A stretch of DNA of 64,000 nucleotides, taken from contig NZ_JAHZMO010000001.1 in the NCBI RefSeq assembly GCF_020748185.1, forward strand, positions 1 through 64,000, in the 5' to 3' direction. This DNA comes from Terrisporobacter petrolearius. Its GTDB lineage: Bacteria > Bacillota > Clostridia > Peptostreptococcales > Peptostreptococcaceae. Every line of letters begins with the position of its first letter. The first letter of the stretch is position 1. Both the position numbers and the translations under genes were made by a program. The notes under the pieces are model-generated. The model was not told where the DNA came from and did not search any database. It saw only the letters and a program-made list of their open reading frames with translations. Shown piece after piece: positions 8,513 through 17,274 of the stretch.

Positions 8513-9745
8513 ATGAAGAAAATATACAAAGATTTTTTTAAATTATTAAGATCTAGTTTAGAAAAAGAAACAGTCGTTATAGAAGAAGATATAGATTGGT
8601 TAGAAATATTAAGATTATCATCTATACATAAAATTATTCCTCTTACATATGAGTCAGCTTGCAAAACTCAATCATTTCAAAATGAAAACATACAATTTGT
8701 GAAATACTTCAAAGCTGAATCCATGGAAATAATTTATAGTCAAGTAAAAAGAAGTTATAGATTTTTACAATTATATAGGGAGTTAAATCAAGCAAATATA
8801 AAAGCATTAGTATTTAAGGGAATTGTATTAAGAGAGCTATACCCTGTACCAGAGGAACGAATATCTGCAGATGAGGATTTACTAATTGAAAAAAAAGATC
8901 TGGAAAAAACTATAAAAATTTTGGAACTTAACAATATGGAGAGAGTTTTTTCTGATGAAGATGAAGCAGATGTTTATCATTATTTTTGTAATAAAAGTGG
9001 TCTTCACCTAGAGTTTCATACTACTTTATTTGGTGATAAATCAGACATAAATAAAAAAATGGAAGAAGTATTTAGTACTGTTTTTCAAGATGTAGATAAA
9101 ATAAATATAAACAATGTAGATGTACACATATTTTCTATAGACAAACATTTTTTATACATAATATGTCATGCAATTAAGCATTTTGTCTCATGTGGTACGG
9201 GAATTAGACAGATTTGTGATATATCCATGTATATAAATAAATATTATGAAATTATAAATTGGGATTATATATGGTTTGAAATTAACAAAATGGGATATGA
9301 CACCTTGTTAGTTAATTTACTTCAAATTGCTATAGATTACTTAGGGTTAGATGAAAACAAGGTAGTTTATGCAAAAAATAAAAATACTTATTATTTAAAT
9401 GTAGATGATTTGATAGAAGACATAATGGAAGGTGGAATATACGGAACAAGCACCCAAGCAAGACTAAATGCAGCCAATATATCCCTTGATGCTCTAAACA
9501 AAGAATCAAAATCAAAAATAAAGTCCAATATAGCAGCAATCTTTCCAAAAGCAGAAAACTTAAAAGGAAGATACAAATATTTAGAAAAATATCCAGTATT
9601 ACTACCAGTGGCATGGGGAAGTCGAATTCTAACTTATTCAAAAGAAAGAGGTAGTTTATCTAGCCTAGGGGCTACGGCGAAGGAGACTATAGAAGTAGGT
9701 AACAGAAGAATAGATTTGCTTAAAGAATACAAATTAATTGAATAA
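8513..9745 (+). CDS. Nucleotidyltransferase-family protein of the RiPP cluster
   Basis: A 410-residue protein resembling the uncharacterised nucleotidyltransferase family often seen beside PqqD and HprK-like genes in firmicute peptide clusters. The core is residues about 75-170: KALVFKGIVLRELYP, then ISADEDLLI with a putative metal-binding DED, and LHLEFHTTLFG. I chose the ATG at 8513 because AAAAGGAG (8501-8508) precedes it; an upstream ATG at 8486 falls in the hairpin repeat. It is the last gene of the cluster, before a strong terminator. It may add a nucleotide to the peptide or protect the host; neither can be shown from sequence. Confidence 0.65.
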   Translation: MKKIYKDFFKLLRSSLEKETVVIEEDIDWLEILRLSSIHKIIPLTYESACKTQSFQNENIQFVKYFKAESMEIIYSQVKRSYRFLQLYRELNQANIKALVFKGIVLRELYPVPEERISADEDLLIEKKDLEKTIKILELNNMERVFSDEDEADVYHYFCNKSGLHLEFHTTLFGDKSDINKKMEEVFSTVFQDVDKININNVDVHIFSIDKHFLYIICHAIKHFVSCGTGIRQICDISMYINKYYEIINWDYIWFEINKMGYDTLLVNLLQIAIDYLGLDENKVVYAKNKNTYYLNVDDLIEDIMEGGIYGTSTQARLNAANISLDALNKESKSKIKSNIAAIFPKAENLKGRYKYLEKYPVLLPVAWGSRILTYSKERGSLSSLGATAKETIEVGNRRIDLLKEYKLIE

Positions 9746-9767
9746 TAGCCATTAAATAAATACGAAA

Positions 9768-9803
9768 CAGAATCATTTTTAGAAAGAATGATTCTGCTTT
9801 TTT
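9768..9803 (+). terminator. Intrinsic terminator of the RiPP cluster
   Basis: CAGAATCATT (9768-9777) pairs with AATGATTCTG (9787-9796), followed by CTTTTTT. The following gap to 10000 is AT-rich and holds a possible -10 TATAAT at 9932-9937. Confidence 0.85.
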
Positions 9804-10000
9804 CATTATATGGCTTTTTATTACATGTACATATCGATATTTAATGGATAATGTTGGGAAAAAAAGAACGAAAATAATTGATTTCCGAATATTCTTACAA
9901 TAAACTTATATATAAGCAATTTGATATGTATTATAATTTTGTAATACATTAAAAATTTTACCTTACGATAAATTTAAAGGATAAGAAGGAGGATTTTATT

Positions 10001-10669
10001 ATGGCAATGTCAAAAGTTGTGACAGGGTTATTAGTAACAGTAATAGCGGGGGGAATAGTGATAGCAGTTGAAAAATTTGATGGACAAGCATCTTCGCAAG
10101 TAAAGTCAAATGTTCAATCAATGGAGCAAAAATACAAAGATAATGAAGATAAGTTAGTTGCAAAATACAATGAGCTATACAATGATGCAAAATCAAAAAT
10201 AGCACAATTGGAAGAAAAGAAAGCAAATGTAGAAGCTCAAAAGGCAGAATTAGAAGCTAAGAAAGCAGAGTTAGAAGCAGAAATAGAAAGGTTAAAAAAT
10301 ACTACAATAGGACAACTAGAATCTCAAAATAAAGAATTAAAAAATAAAATAGCAAAATTACAGGCGGAATTAGCAGATGCTGAATCAGAAATAGAATGGT
10401 TAGATAATGAATTAGTAAAATACGATGAAATGCTAGAAGCTAAACATGAGCAATTAACAGAATTAAAAGGTGAATTATCAGAACTAAAAGGTCAATTAAA
10501 TGATACTAATAAAAATTTGAGTGATACGGAAAAAGCATTAGAAGAAGCTAATGGAGAAGTAAAAAAAGCCAATGAAGCTGTAGGTGGATTAAAAGATTAT
10601 ACATCAGAAAGATTAGAGTCAATAGATAATGAAATGGTTGATGTGGATAGTTTACAAACTTTAGATTAA
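10001..10669 (+). CDS. Membrane-anchored coiled-coil protein
   Basis: No enzyme family is recognised in these 222 residues. An N-terminal hydrophobic segment (residues about 5-22, VVTGLLVTVIAGGIVIAV) is followed by almost continuous heptad-like Lys/Glu/Leu/Ala sequence from about 35 to 205, with repeated AELEAKKAELEAEIERL and LTELKGELSELKGQL phrases. This predicts a long coiled coil on one side of the membrane. AAGGAGG at 9986-9992 supports the ATG. The next gene encodes a shorter protein of the same layout, so the two may form a hetero-oligomer. A structural or scaffold role is inference. Confidence 0.6.
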   Translation: MAMSKVVTGLLVTVIAGGIVIAVEKFDGQASSQVKSNVQSMEQKYKDNEDKLVAKYNELYNDAKSKIAQLEEKKANVEAQKAELEAKKAELEAEIERLKNTTIGQLESQNKELKNKIAKLQAELADAESEIEWLDNELVKYDEMLEAKHEQLTELKGELSELKGQLNDTNKNLSDTEKALEEANGEVKKANEAVGGLKDYTSERLESIDNEMVDVDSLQTLD

Positions 10670-10723
10670 GAACCATTAAAAGTAAGACTTAGTATCAAAT
10701 CTATAACTTAAGGGGGGAGCTTT

Positions 10724-11056
10724 ATGATAAAGCAAAAAATTATAGCAAGTTTAGTAGGAGGCACCATATCTGTTGGCGCTATTTGTTATACTTATGAAAC
10801 CTTTAGGTTTGATAATATAAGTCGCATTTATAATAATTTTGATGGTGTTATAAAAAAGTATGAACTTATGAAAGAAAATAGAGATGACATATTAAAAAAA
10901 TACAATTGTTTGTATACTAACTCTACAAAACAAATAGAAGAACTTAAAAATGAATTGGATGAGAAAGAAAAATATATAAAAATACTTGAAGAAAAATCAA
11001 ATGAACAAGAAGAAGATGTACAAGACAAACAAGACAAAAAAATCGAAAATAATTAA
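10724..11056 (+). CDS. Small membrane-anchored coiled-coil protein
   Basis: This 110-residue protein has an N-terminal hydrophobic segment (residues about 5-24) and a charged helical tail (TKQIEELKNELDEKEKYIKI) ending in a Lys/Asp-rich stretch. AGGGGGGAG precedes the ATG by 4 bases. Layout and order match the larger coiled-coil protein just upstream (54-base gap), so they are probably co-transcribed partners. No known family is recognised. The gap that follows (11057-11192) shows no clear signal. Confidence 0.55.
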   Translation: MIKQKIIASLVGGTISVGAICYTYETFRFDNISRIYNNFDGVIKKYELMKENRDDILKKYNCLYTNSTKQIEELKNELDEKEKYIKILEEKSNEQEEDVQDKQDKKIENN

Positions 11057-11192
11057 ACAATAGATATATCAATAAAGAGAGTATGTAATTTTTATATGTT
11101 TTTTACATGTTAGGAATTATAGTTGAATTTACGTTCTTGATAAACTCTGGGATGAAGTTATATCAACTCATTTAGAAAGTGTAAAAAATGTA

Positions 11193-11290
11193 TTTTTGAG
11201 CAAGGTCGTTGCCTGAAGTGATAGCGAAGGCATCTCGTTGGCGACATGAAGTGTTTCGCCGACACGTCGCTCAAGCGAAGCGAATTTTTT
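11193..11290 (+). repeat. Dispersed GC-richer structured repeat, copy A
   Basis: Begins TTTTTGAGCAAGGTCGTTG and ends with TCGCTCAAGCGAAGCGAA and a T-run. Bases 35707-35809 repeat it with only a few changes. It is richer in G and C than its surroundings, and short internal inverse segments (TTCGC/GCGAA, GAGC/GCTC) point to folding. It lies in the 5' region of the aminopeptidase gene and ends 25 bases before its start codon. Confidence 0.75.
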
Positions 11291-11315
11291 AATAAATTGA
11301 TTAGGGGGTATTATA

Positions 11316-14018
11316 TTGTTCAAATTAAATAAAAAAGTTTTATCGGGTTCTTTGGCATTAACAATATTTATGTCAACGGCGCCAGGAATGGCCTATGCTA
11401 CAATGACTACAAAGGCTTTAGAAGGAAAGCTTATTTGCAAAGAGCAACAACAGTATTTAAGTAAGATTGATGGAAGTAGAGCATTTGATTATATTAGAGA
11501 GTTATCAGATAACATAGGTCCAAGAATTGCTGGTACAAACGAGGAGTACCAAGCCGCTAAATATATTAAAAAACAATTTGATAATCTAGGCTATAACACA
11601 GAAATACAAGAATTTAAATATGCATCAGGTAAAGGTACTTCAACTTTGAAATATGAAGATAAAGTAATGCAATCAGCAGCATTTACAGGCTCTAAAGCTA
11701 CAGATGGTGTAATAAATAGTGAAGTTGTATACTGCGGATTAGGAAGTAAGGATGATTTTTCAAAGGTAGATGTTAAGGGGAAAATAGCTATCGTTGAAAG
11801 AGGAACATATACTTTTGTAGAAAAAGTTGAAAATGCGGCAAATTCAGGTGCTGTGGCTCTTATAATGTATAATAATACATCTGGAATTTCTACTGGACAA
11901 GTTGGGGATGTATCTGTGCCAGCTGTAGGAATAGAAAAAACAGCAGGATTGTCCATAGTTGAAAAATTAAATTCAGGGGAAAAAGTAACAATTTCTCTAG
12001 AAGTTGGGAAACCGGAAACTACTACTTCTTGGAATGTTGTTGCAAAACAAGCTGCAAGAGGAAATGATAGTGCTAATACTGATGATATTGTTTATGTAAG
12101 TGCTCACTATGACAGTGTTCCAAAAGCTCCTGGAGCAAATGATAATGCTTCTGGTGTAGCATCTATGATTGAAATAGCAAATGCAATAAAAGACTTAGAT
12201 ACAGATAAAGAAATAAGATTTATAGCTTGTGGATCAGAAGAAGTGGGTCTAAAAGGATCTGCAGCTTATGTAAAATCATTAACTAAAGATGAGTTAGAAA
12301 GAAGCATAGGAAACTTTAATTTAGATATGGTTGCAACTAACTATGAACCATGTTCAGAATTAGCAGTATATACAAACCAAGGTAAAGGTAATATAGTTAC
12401 AGATGCAGTTAAAGAAGCCGGAGAAAGACTAAAAGATAACACTACTGATTTTACAAGTTATGATGGTAATCATGAAACATATAAGGATGGTGGTTTGGTT
12501 GCCATGGGATCTTCAGATCACGTTTCTTTTGACAATGCGGGTATACCATCAGCATTATTTATAAATGGTGATCCAGAAAAATTAGATGATCCAAGAACAG
12601 CTTTAGAGCCATACTATCATAAACCAACAGACCATACAGAACATGCAAGTAAAGAAAGACTTGAAAGAACTATAAAATTAATAGGTTCTGCAATATATGA
12701 AACTGTAGATACTGATCATGAAGATTTGGTAAGTACAGAAAATATGATGAAAGATTTAAATGCTATGGCAAGTAAAGACAACGCTAGAGTTACTGGATTT
12801 GAAGGGGAGCATGATGCAGCAGATTACATAGTAGGTCAATATAAAGATATGGGATTAAAAGCAAGAAAACAAATAATAAATGGAATAGATGGATTTATGT
12901 CTGAAGGATCAACTGTAAAAGTTGGAGATAAAGAATTAGATTCAAAAACATTTACTTATTCTAATTCAACTAGTGGTGTAATTGAAAGTGAGCTAGTAGA
13001 TTGTGGTTTAGGAAAAGCTGATCAAATAGGAGATGTAAAAGGCAAAGTAGCTCTTATAAAAAGAGGAGAGATATCTTTTGCTGAAAAAATAGATAATGCA
13101 ACAGCTAAAGGAGCAGTAGGTGTTATTATTTATAATAATGCTGAAGGACCTTTAAACGGAACTTTAGGTGATTATCAATCAAAAAGAGCTGCATCCACTT
13201 CTATATCAAAAGCAGATGGAGAAGAATTGGCAGCTAAATTAGCAAATGAAAAAGCAGTAAAGGTTTCTATGGAAGTGAAAACATTAGTAGAAAGAAATAG
13301 TCACTCTTACAACGTAGTGGCTTCTCTACCAGCAGCTAATAATTCAAGAACAGCCCAAACAATAGTAATAGGAGCTCATATGGACTGTGTCCAAACTCCA
13401 GGTGCAAATGATAATGGTTCAGGAACAGTTTCAATACTAGAAGCTGCAAGAGTATTATCTAGACCGGAAATAGCTAGCCAATTAAAATATAATATTGAGT
13501 TTGTAAACTTTGGCGCTGAAGAAATAGGTCTTGTAGGTTCAAAAGAATATGTTAAGAGTTTACAAGATTCTGGAAGAGTAAATAAAGTTAAAGCTATGAT
13601 TAACTTAGACATGGTTGGTGTAGGTAATAATATGGTAATGTGGAATTCCAACGAATCTACAAGCCATGAGGTAACTGACTTAGCTAAGAAAGTTGCAAGT
13701 GAATTGGGATGTTTAGATATGTCTACTACTAAGGATTTACATAGCACATCAAGTGACCATGCATCATTTGAAGCAGTAGGTATACCATCTACATTTATAG
13801 GATACACATTAGATGAATCTGGCAAATTAGATGAATATTATCATACAAAAGGAGATAAAGTAGAAACTATAAATCCTAAGTGGTTGAAAAATTCAGCACA
13901 GGTAGTAGTTAATTCTGTTTTAAAAATGCAATCTCAATCAAATAGAAGTTCTGCAAAAGCATCAATAGCTAAATATGATGTTAAAAAGGTTGAAAAGGAT
14001 AATTTATCTAGCAAATAA
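11316..14018 (+). CDS. Secreted tandem M28 aminopeptidase with PA domains
   Basis: An exported zinc peptidase of 900 residues made of two copies of the same module. A signal peptide occupies residues about 1-29. Copy 1 (about 45-455) and copy 2 (about 465-870) each hold a protease-associated insert and an M28 catalytic domain. Zinc and catalytic residues are complete in both: H264, D276, E308/E309, D337, H435, and H688, D699, E735/E736, D765, H843. The TTG start follows AGGGGG at 11303-11308. There is no cell-wall anchor, so it is probably released. It should remove N-terminal residues from peptides outside the cell; the two sites may differ in preference. Confidence 0.88.
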   Translation: MFKLNKKVLSGSLALTIFMSTAPGMAYATMTTKALEGKLICKEQQQYLSKIDGSRAFDYIRELSDNIGPRIAGTNEEYQAAKYIKKQFDNLGYNTEIQEFKYASGKGTSTLKYEDKVMQSAAFTGSKATDGVINSEVVYCGLGSKDDFSKVDVKGKIAIVERGTYTFVEKVENAANSGAVALIMYNNTSGISTGQVGDVSVPAVGIEKTAGLSIVEKLNSGEKVTISLEVGKPETTTSWNVVAKQAARGNDSANTDDIVYVSAHYDSVPKAPGANDNASGVASMIEIANAIKDLDTDKEIRFIACGSEEVGLKGSAAYVKSLTKDELERSIGNFNLDMVATNYEPCSELAVYTNQGKGNIVTDAVKEAGERLKDNTTDFTSYDGNHETYKDGGLVAMGSSDHVSFDNAGIPSALFINGDPEKLDDPRTALEPYYHKPTDHTEHASKERLERTIKLIGSAIYETVDTDHEDLVSTENMMKDLNAMASKDNARVTGFEGEHDAADYIVGQYKDMGLKARKQIINGIDGFMSEGSTVKVGDKELDSKTFTYSNSTSGVIESELVDCGLGKADQIGDVKGKVALIKRGEISFAEKIDNATAKGAVGVIIYNNAEGPLNGTLGDYQSKRAASTSISKADGEELAAKLANEKAVKVSMEVKTLVERNSHSYNVVASLPAANNSRTAQTIVIGAHMDCVQTPGANDNGSGTVSILEAARVLSRPEIASQLKYNIEFVNFGAEEIGLVGSKEYVKSLQDSGRVNKVKAMINLDMVGVGNNMVMWNSNESTSHEVTDLAKKVASELGCLDMSTTKDLHSTSSDHASFEAVGIPSTFIGYTLDESGKLDEYYHTKGDKVETINPKWLKNSAQVVVNSVLKMQSQSNRSSAKASIAKYDVKKVEKDNLSSK

Positions 14019-14069
14019 TTATTAATAACAAAATAACCTGTTTAGATTAAAAAGATTTATTGTAAAAAG

Positions 14070-14095
14070 AAAACCGACTCAGTTGAGTCGGTTTT
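14070..14095. terminator. Bidirectional terminator between convergent genes
   Basis: AAAACCGACTCA and TGAGTCGGTTTT form a 12-bp palindrome with A and T tracts on both sides. It serves the aminopeptidase (+) and uxaA (-). Confidence 0.85.
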
Positions 14096-14115
14096 ATAAT
14101 TGAGTGAAAGGAAAT

Positions 14116-15621
14116 TTATAAAATAACACCATCCCTAAATATGGAGATTTCCTTGTATCCGTATTCTTCATTTCTAGTTTGAACTTTTCCAGAAGCTACA
14201 TCTAGTAGATACTGGAAGAAGTCCTCAGTAACTTCATCAAAAGTTTTTCCTTCAAGTAGTTGTCCAGCATTGTAGTCAATCCAATGCTTTTTCTTATTGT
14301 ATAAATTACTATTAGAAGATATCTTAATAGTAGGAACTGGAGAACCAAATGGGTTTCCACGACCTGTTGTAAATAGCACCATTTGAGCACCACTTGCAAC
14401 TAAGTTGGTACAAGAAACTTGGTCATTTCCAGGACCTATAAGTAAATTAAGTCCTTTATTTTTAACAGATTCACCGTAATTTACCACACCAACAACAGGA
14501 GCCTGACCACCCTTTTGAGTACAGCCTAGTGATTTTTCCTCTAAAGAAGAGATACCACCTTTTTTATTTCCTGGAGATGGATTTTCATATATAGTTTGGT
14601 CATATTTTGTAAAATAACCTTTAAAATCGTTTATTAAGCTCACAGTATCATCAAATATTTCTTTTGTTACAGCTCTTTCCATTAAAATTGTTTCAGCACC
14701 AAACATTTCAGGAACTTCTGTAAGAATAGTACTTCCACCATGATTGACTAAAGTGTCGTTTATGCAACCACATAAAGCATTTGCAGTTATCCCAGAAAAT
14801 GCATCAGATCCACCGCATTTGAATCCAAGTACTAAATGCTCAGCAGATACTTTTTCACGCTTCATAGAAGATGCATATTCAACTAATTCATCTAAAATTT
14901 CCATAGCTACTTCATATTCATCTTCCACATCTTGAGTAACTAAGAATTTAATTCTATTTTCGTCGTAGTCACCAAGTACAGGTTTAAATTCATCTAAGTT
15001 GTTGTTTTCGCAACCAAGACTAAGTACAAGAACAGCTCCTGCATTAGGGTTGTTGATTAAACCTTTTAAAATTTGTTGCGTTGTAGCGTGATCATCGCCT
15101 AACTGACTACAACCCATATTGTGAGTATATGCAAATACACCGTCTATCTTATTACTGAATTTTTCATTTGCTTTTTTTTCTAATATTTTAGCAGTAGTGT
15201 TAACACATCCAACAGTAGGGATTATCCAAACTTCGTTACGAATACCTACTTTACCATTGGATCTAACATAACCATCAAAGAAAGCTTCTTTCTTATTATG
15301 GTTGAATTTAGCTAAAATTTCTTCGTTTTTATTGTATTTATAATCTAAAACTCCATCTAAATTTGTTTTTAGATTATGAGTATGTATATGATTTCCTTTT
15401 GAAATATTGCATTTTGCATGACCTATTGGATGGCCATATTTTATTATATTGTCATTTTCATTTATATCACATAAAGCAACTTTGTGACCAAAGGGAATGT
15501 CTTCTAAAAGAGTGACAGTCAGATTGTTTACTGTGTAAGTTTCTTTTGCTTTTAAGTCAGCAAGAGCAACAGCTACATTATCATTTTGTGATATTATGAT
15601 TAAGTTCTTATTTTCCTTCAT
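14116..15621 (-). CDS. uxaA: Altronate dehydratase
   Basis: Dehydrates D-altronate to 2-keto-3-deoxygluconate. The 501 residues show the UxaA layout: an N-terminal SAF-like domain (about 1-90, with GHKVALCDINEND), then the large catalytic part with VRSNGKVGIRNEVWIIPTVGCVN, HNMGCSQLGDDH, GFKCGGSDAFSGITAN and GRGNPFGSPVPTIKISSN. The conserved Cys residues are likely iron ligands. The start at 15621 is preferred because GGGGAGA lies inside the longer ORF just before it. It follows uxaB by 21 bases in one operon, next to the GntR gene, so it belongs to the same regulon. Confidence 0.9.
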   Translation of the reverse strand: MKENKNLIIISQNDNVAVALADLKAKETYTVNNLTVTLLEDIPFGHKVALCDINENDNIIKYGHPIGHAKCNISKGNHIHTHNLKTNLDGVLDYKYNKNEEILAKFNHNKKEAFFDGYVRSNGKVGIRNEVWIIPTVGCVNTTAKILEKKANEKFSNKIDGVFAYTHNMGCSQLGDDHATTQQILKGLINNPNAGAVLVLSLGCENNNLDEFKPVLGDYDENRIKFLVTQDVEDEYEVAMEILDELVEYASSMKREKVSAEHLVLGFKCGGSDAFSGITANALCGCINDTLVNHGGSTILTEVPEMFGAETILMERAVTKEIFDDTVSLINDFKGYFTKYDQTIYENPSPGNKKGGISSLEEKSLGCTQKGGQAPVVGVVNYGESVKNKGLNLLIGPGNDQVSCTNLVASGAQMVLFTTGRGNPFGSPVPTIKISSNSNLYNKKKHWIDYNAGQLLEGKTFDEVTEDFFQYLLDVASGKVQTRNEEYGYKEISIFRDGVIL

Positions 15622-15642
15622 GATAATTCTCCCCATTCATTT

Positions 15643-17109
15643 TTATAAAGAAGCAACTAAGTCCTTCATATTGGTAGTTTCCATATTTATTAAATGTTTA
15701 GCAACAGCCTCTTCAAGTCCATCAACTTTAGTTAGATCTTTTCCGCTCCATAAAGCAGTGTTAGATAATACGTCATGAGCAACATCAGCAGCACTACCTT
15801 TTGCCCAAGTATTTGCAAAGAATTTTATAACTTCAGAGTCGTCTTTTATAGCATAAATAGTACCGTCAAATCTAGCTCCCACATATTGTCCTTCAACTAA
15901 TTTACCTTGGTAGAACTTCATAAATGCAGCTAAAGAAAATGTTAAATGTGTTGGAATTTGATTTTTTTCATCTATATATTCAAGTAAAGATGGAAGACAT
16001 CTTGCATTGAATTTAGATGCGGAGTTTAATGATATATCTAATAATCTATGTTTTATGTATGGATTAGCAAATCTATCTATTACATCACAAGCAAAAGATT
16101 CTAATTCTTCTTTAGGAAGATCTAGTGTAGGTATTATTTCATTAAACATTAATTTATTTAAGTAGTTTTTGAAAATTTCGTCATTCATAAAATCAAGAAC
16201 TATATCATGTCCAGCTAAATAAGCAGCCAAAACAGTAGAAGTATGAGCACCGTTTAAGATTCTAACTTTTCTCTTTTTATATGGAGTAACATCTTCAGTC
16301 CAAATAACATTAGCATCAGTTTTGTGAATTGGAAGTATTTCAGACCATTCTTTCTTTCCTTCAATTACCCATAAATTGAACAATTCACTAGTTACTATTA
16401 AGTTGTCCTTGTATCCCAATTTTTCTTCAAAATAATCTAATTGATCCTTTGGATATCCTGTAACTATTCTATCTACTAAAGTGGAGGTAAACTCGTTAGC
16501 AGTTTCTATCCAGTTTATAAATTCTTCACCAAGTTTCCACTCATTAGCATATTGAAGAACTATTCTTTTAAGTTCTGCGCCGTTGTTATCAATTAACTCA
16601 ACTGGTAAGAATAATAAACCTTTGTCACCTGCACCATTAAATGCTTTGTACCTTTCAAAAAGAAGAGCAGTTATTTTTGCAGGGAAAGAAGATGGAGGAG
16701 CGTCAGTTAATTTGTCTCCTTCTTTATAAGAAATTCCTGCTTCTGTAGTGTTAGATATTACTACTTCTAAATCAGCACTTCTAGCTATATCCAATAACGC
16801 ATTGTAATCTTCATATGGATTTATACATCTAGATACAGATGTGATTTGTTCTATTTTTTCTACAGCCTGACCATTTTCTATTCCTCTCATGGCAAGAGTG
16901 TATAAACCTTCTTGATCATTTATAAGGTTTGCTAAACCAGGAGCGATAGGCTGGCATAATACTATACTACCCTGATAAACGTTTTCTTTATTGCCTTTAT
17001 TTATCATCCAATCAGTAAAAGCTCTTAAAAAGTTACCTTCACCAAATTGAAGTATTTTTTCTGGATATTTATTATATCTTTTCTCTATTGTTTCATTTAT
17101 TTTTTTCAT
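15643..17109 (-). CDS. uxaB: Tagaturonate reductase (altronate oxidoreductase)
   Basis: Reduces D-tagaturonate to D-altronate with NADH. The 488 residues match the UxaB/mannitol dehydrogenase family: QFGEGNFLRAFTDWMI near the start, the TNTTEAGI-like NTTEAGISY segment, and the catalytic region ILNGAHTSTVLAAYLAG. I prefer the ATG at 17109 because GGGAGG is only 2 bases from the alternative ATG at 17118 but 11 from this one, and the family N-terminus begins at MKKIN. It is first in the uxaB-uxaA operon. A 16-bp palindrome 45-60 bases upstream is the likely operator. Confidence 0.9.
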   Translation of the reverse strand: MKKINETIEKRYNKYPEKILQFGEGNFLRAFTDWMINKGNKENVYQGSIVLCQPIAPGLANLINDQEGLYTLAMRGIENGQAVEKIEQITSVSRCINPYEDYNALLDIARSADLEVVISNTTEAGISYKEGDKLTDAPPSSFPAKITALLFERYKAFNGAGDKGLLFLPVELIDNNGAELKRIVLQYANEWKLGEEFINWIETANEFTSTLVDRIVTGYPKDQLDYFEEKLGYKDNLIVTSELFNLWVIEGKKEWSEILPIHKTDANVIWTEDVTPYKKRKVRILNGAHTSTVLAAYLAGHDIVLDFMNDEIFKNYLNKLMFNEIIPTLDLPKEELESFACDVIDRFANPYIKHRLLDISLNSASKFNARCLPSLLEYIDEKNQIPTHLTFSLAAFMKFYQGKLVEGQYVGARFDGTIYAIKDDSEVIKFFANTWAKGSAADVAHDVLSNTALWSGKDLTKVDGLEEAVAKHLINMETTNMKDLVASL

Positions 17110-17161
17110 GTCAAACATTACCTCCCAAACTTAATTATCTTTATAATAACAGATGTATTTC

Positions 17162-17177
17162 TTGTTGTATACAACAA
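17162..17177. promoter_or_regulatory. Palindromic operator upstream of uxaB
   Basis: TTGTTGTATACAACAA is a perfect 16-bp palindrome. Its core TGTATACAACA recurs at 18059-18069 in front of the dehydrogenase gene. The GntR-type regulator encoded between the two sites is the likely ligand. Confidence 0.7.
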
Positions 17178-17236
17178 AATGCAAATAAATAAAAAAACTT
17201 TAAAATTCAATGAAAAATGAATCATATTGAAAATAA

Positions 17237-17272
17237 AAAATGTTAATCTATGAATATTATCATAGATTAACA
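17237..17272 (-). terminator. Intrinsic terminator of the GntR gene
   Basis: TGTTAATCTATGA (17241-17253) pairs with TCATAGATTAACA (17260-17272). On the minus strand the hairpin is followed by a run of T. Confidence 0.85.
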
Positions 17273-17274
17273 TT

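Noticed and set aside
9330..9641. Open frame on the minus strand within the nucleotidyltransferase gene
   Set aside because: A leucine-rich shadow of the coding strand with no start signal.
4236..9745. Lasso peptide cluster
   Set aside because: No Asn-synthetase-like cyclase or B2 transglutaminase-like protease is present; the precursor is too long and has a radical SAM enzyme beside it.
11193..11290. CRISPR-like or tandem array
   Set aside because: The repeats are long, mosaic and dispersed over 28 kb, without regular spacers.
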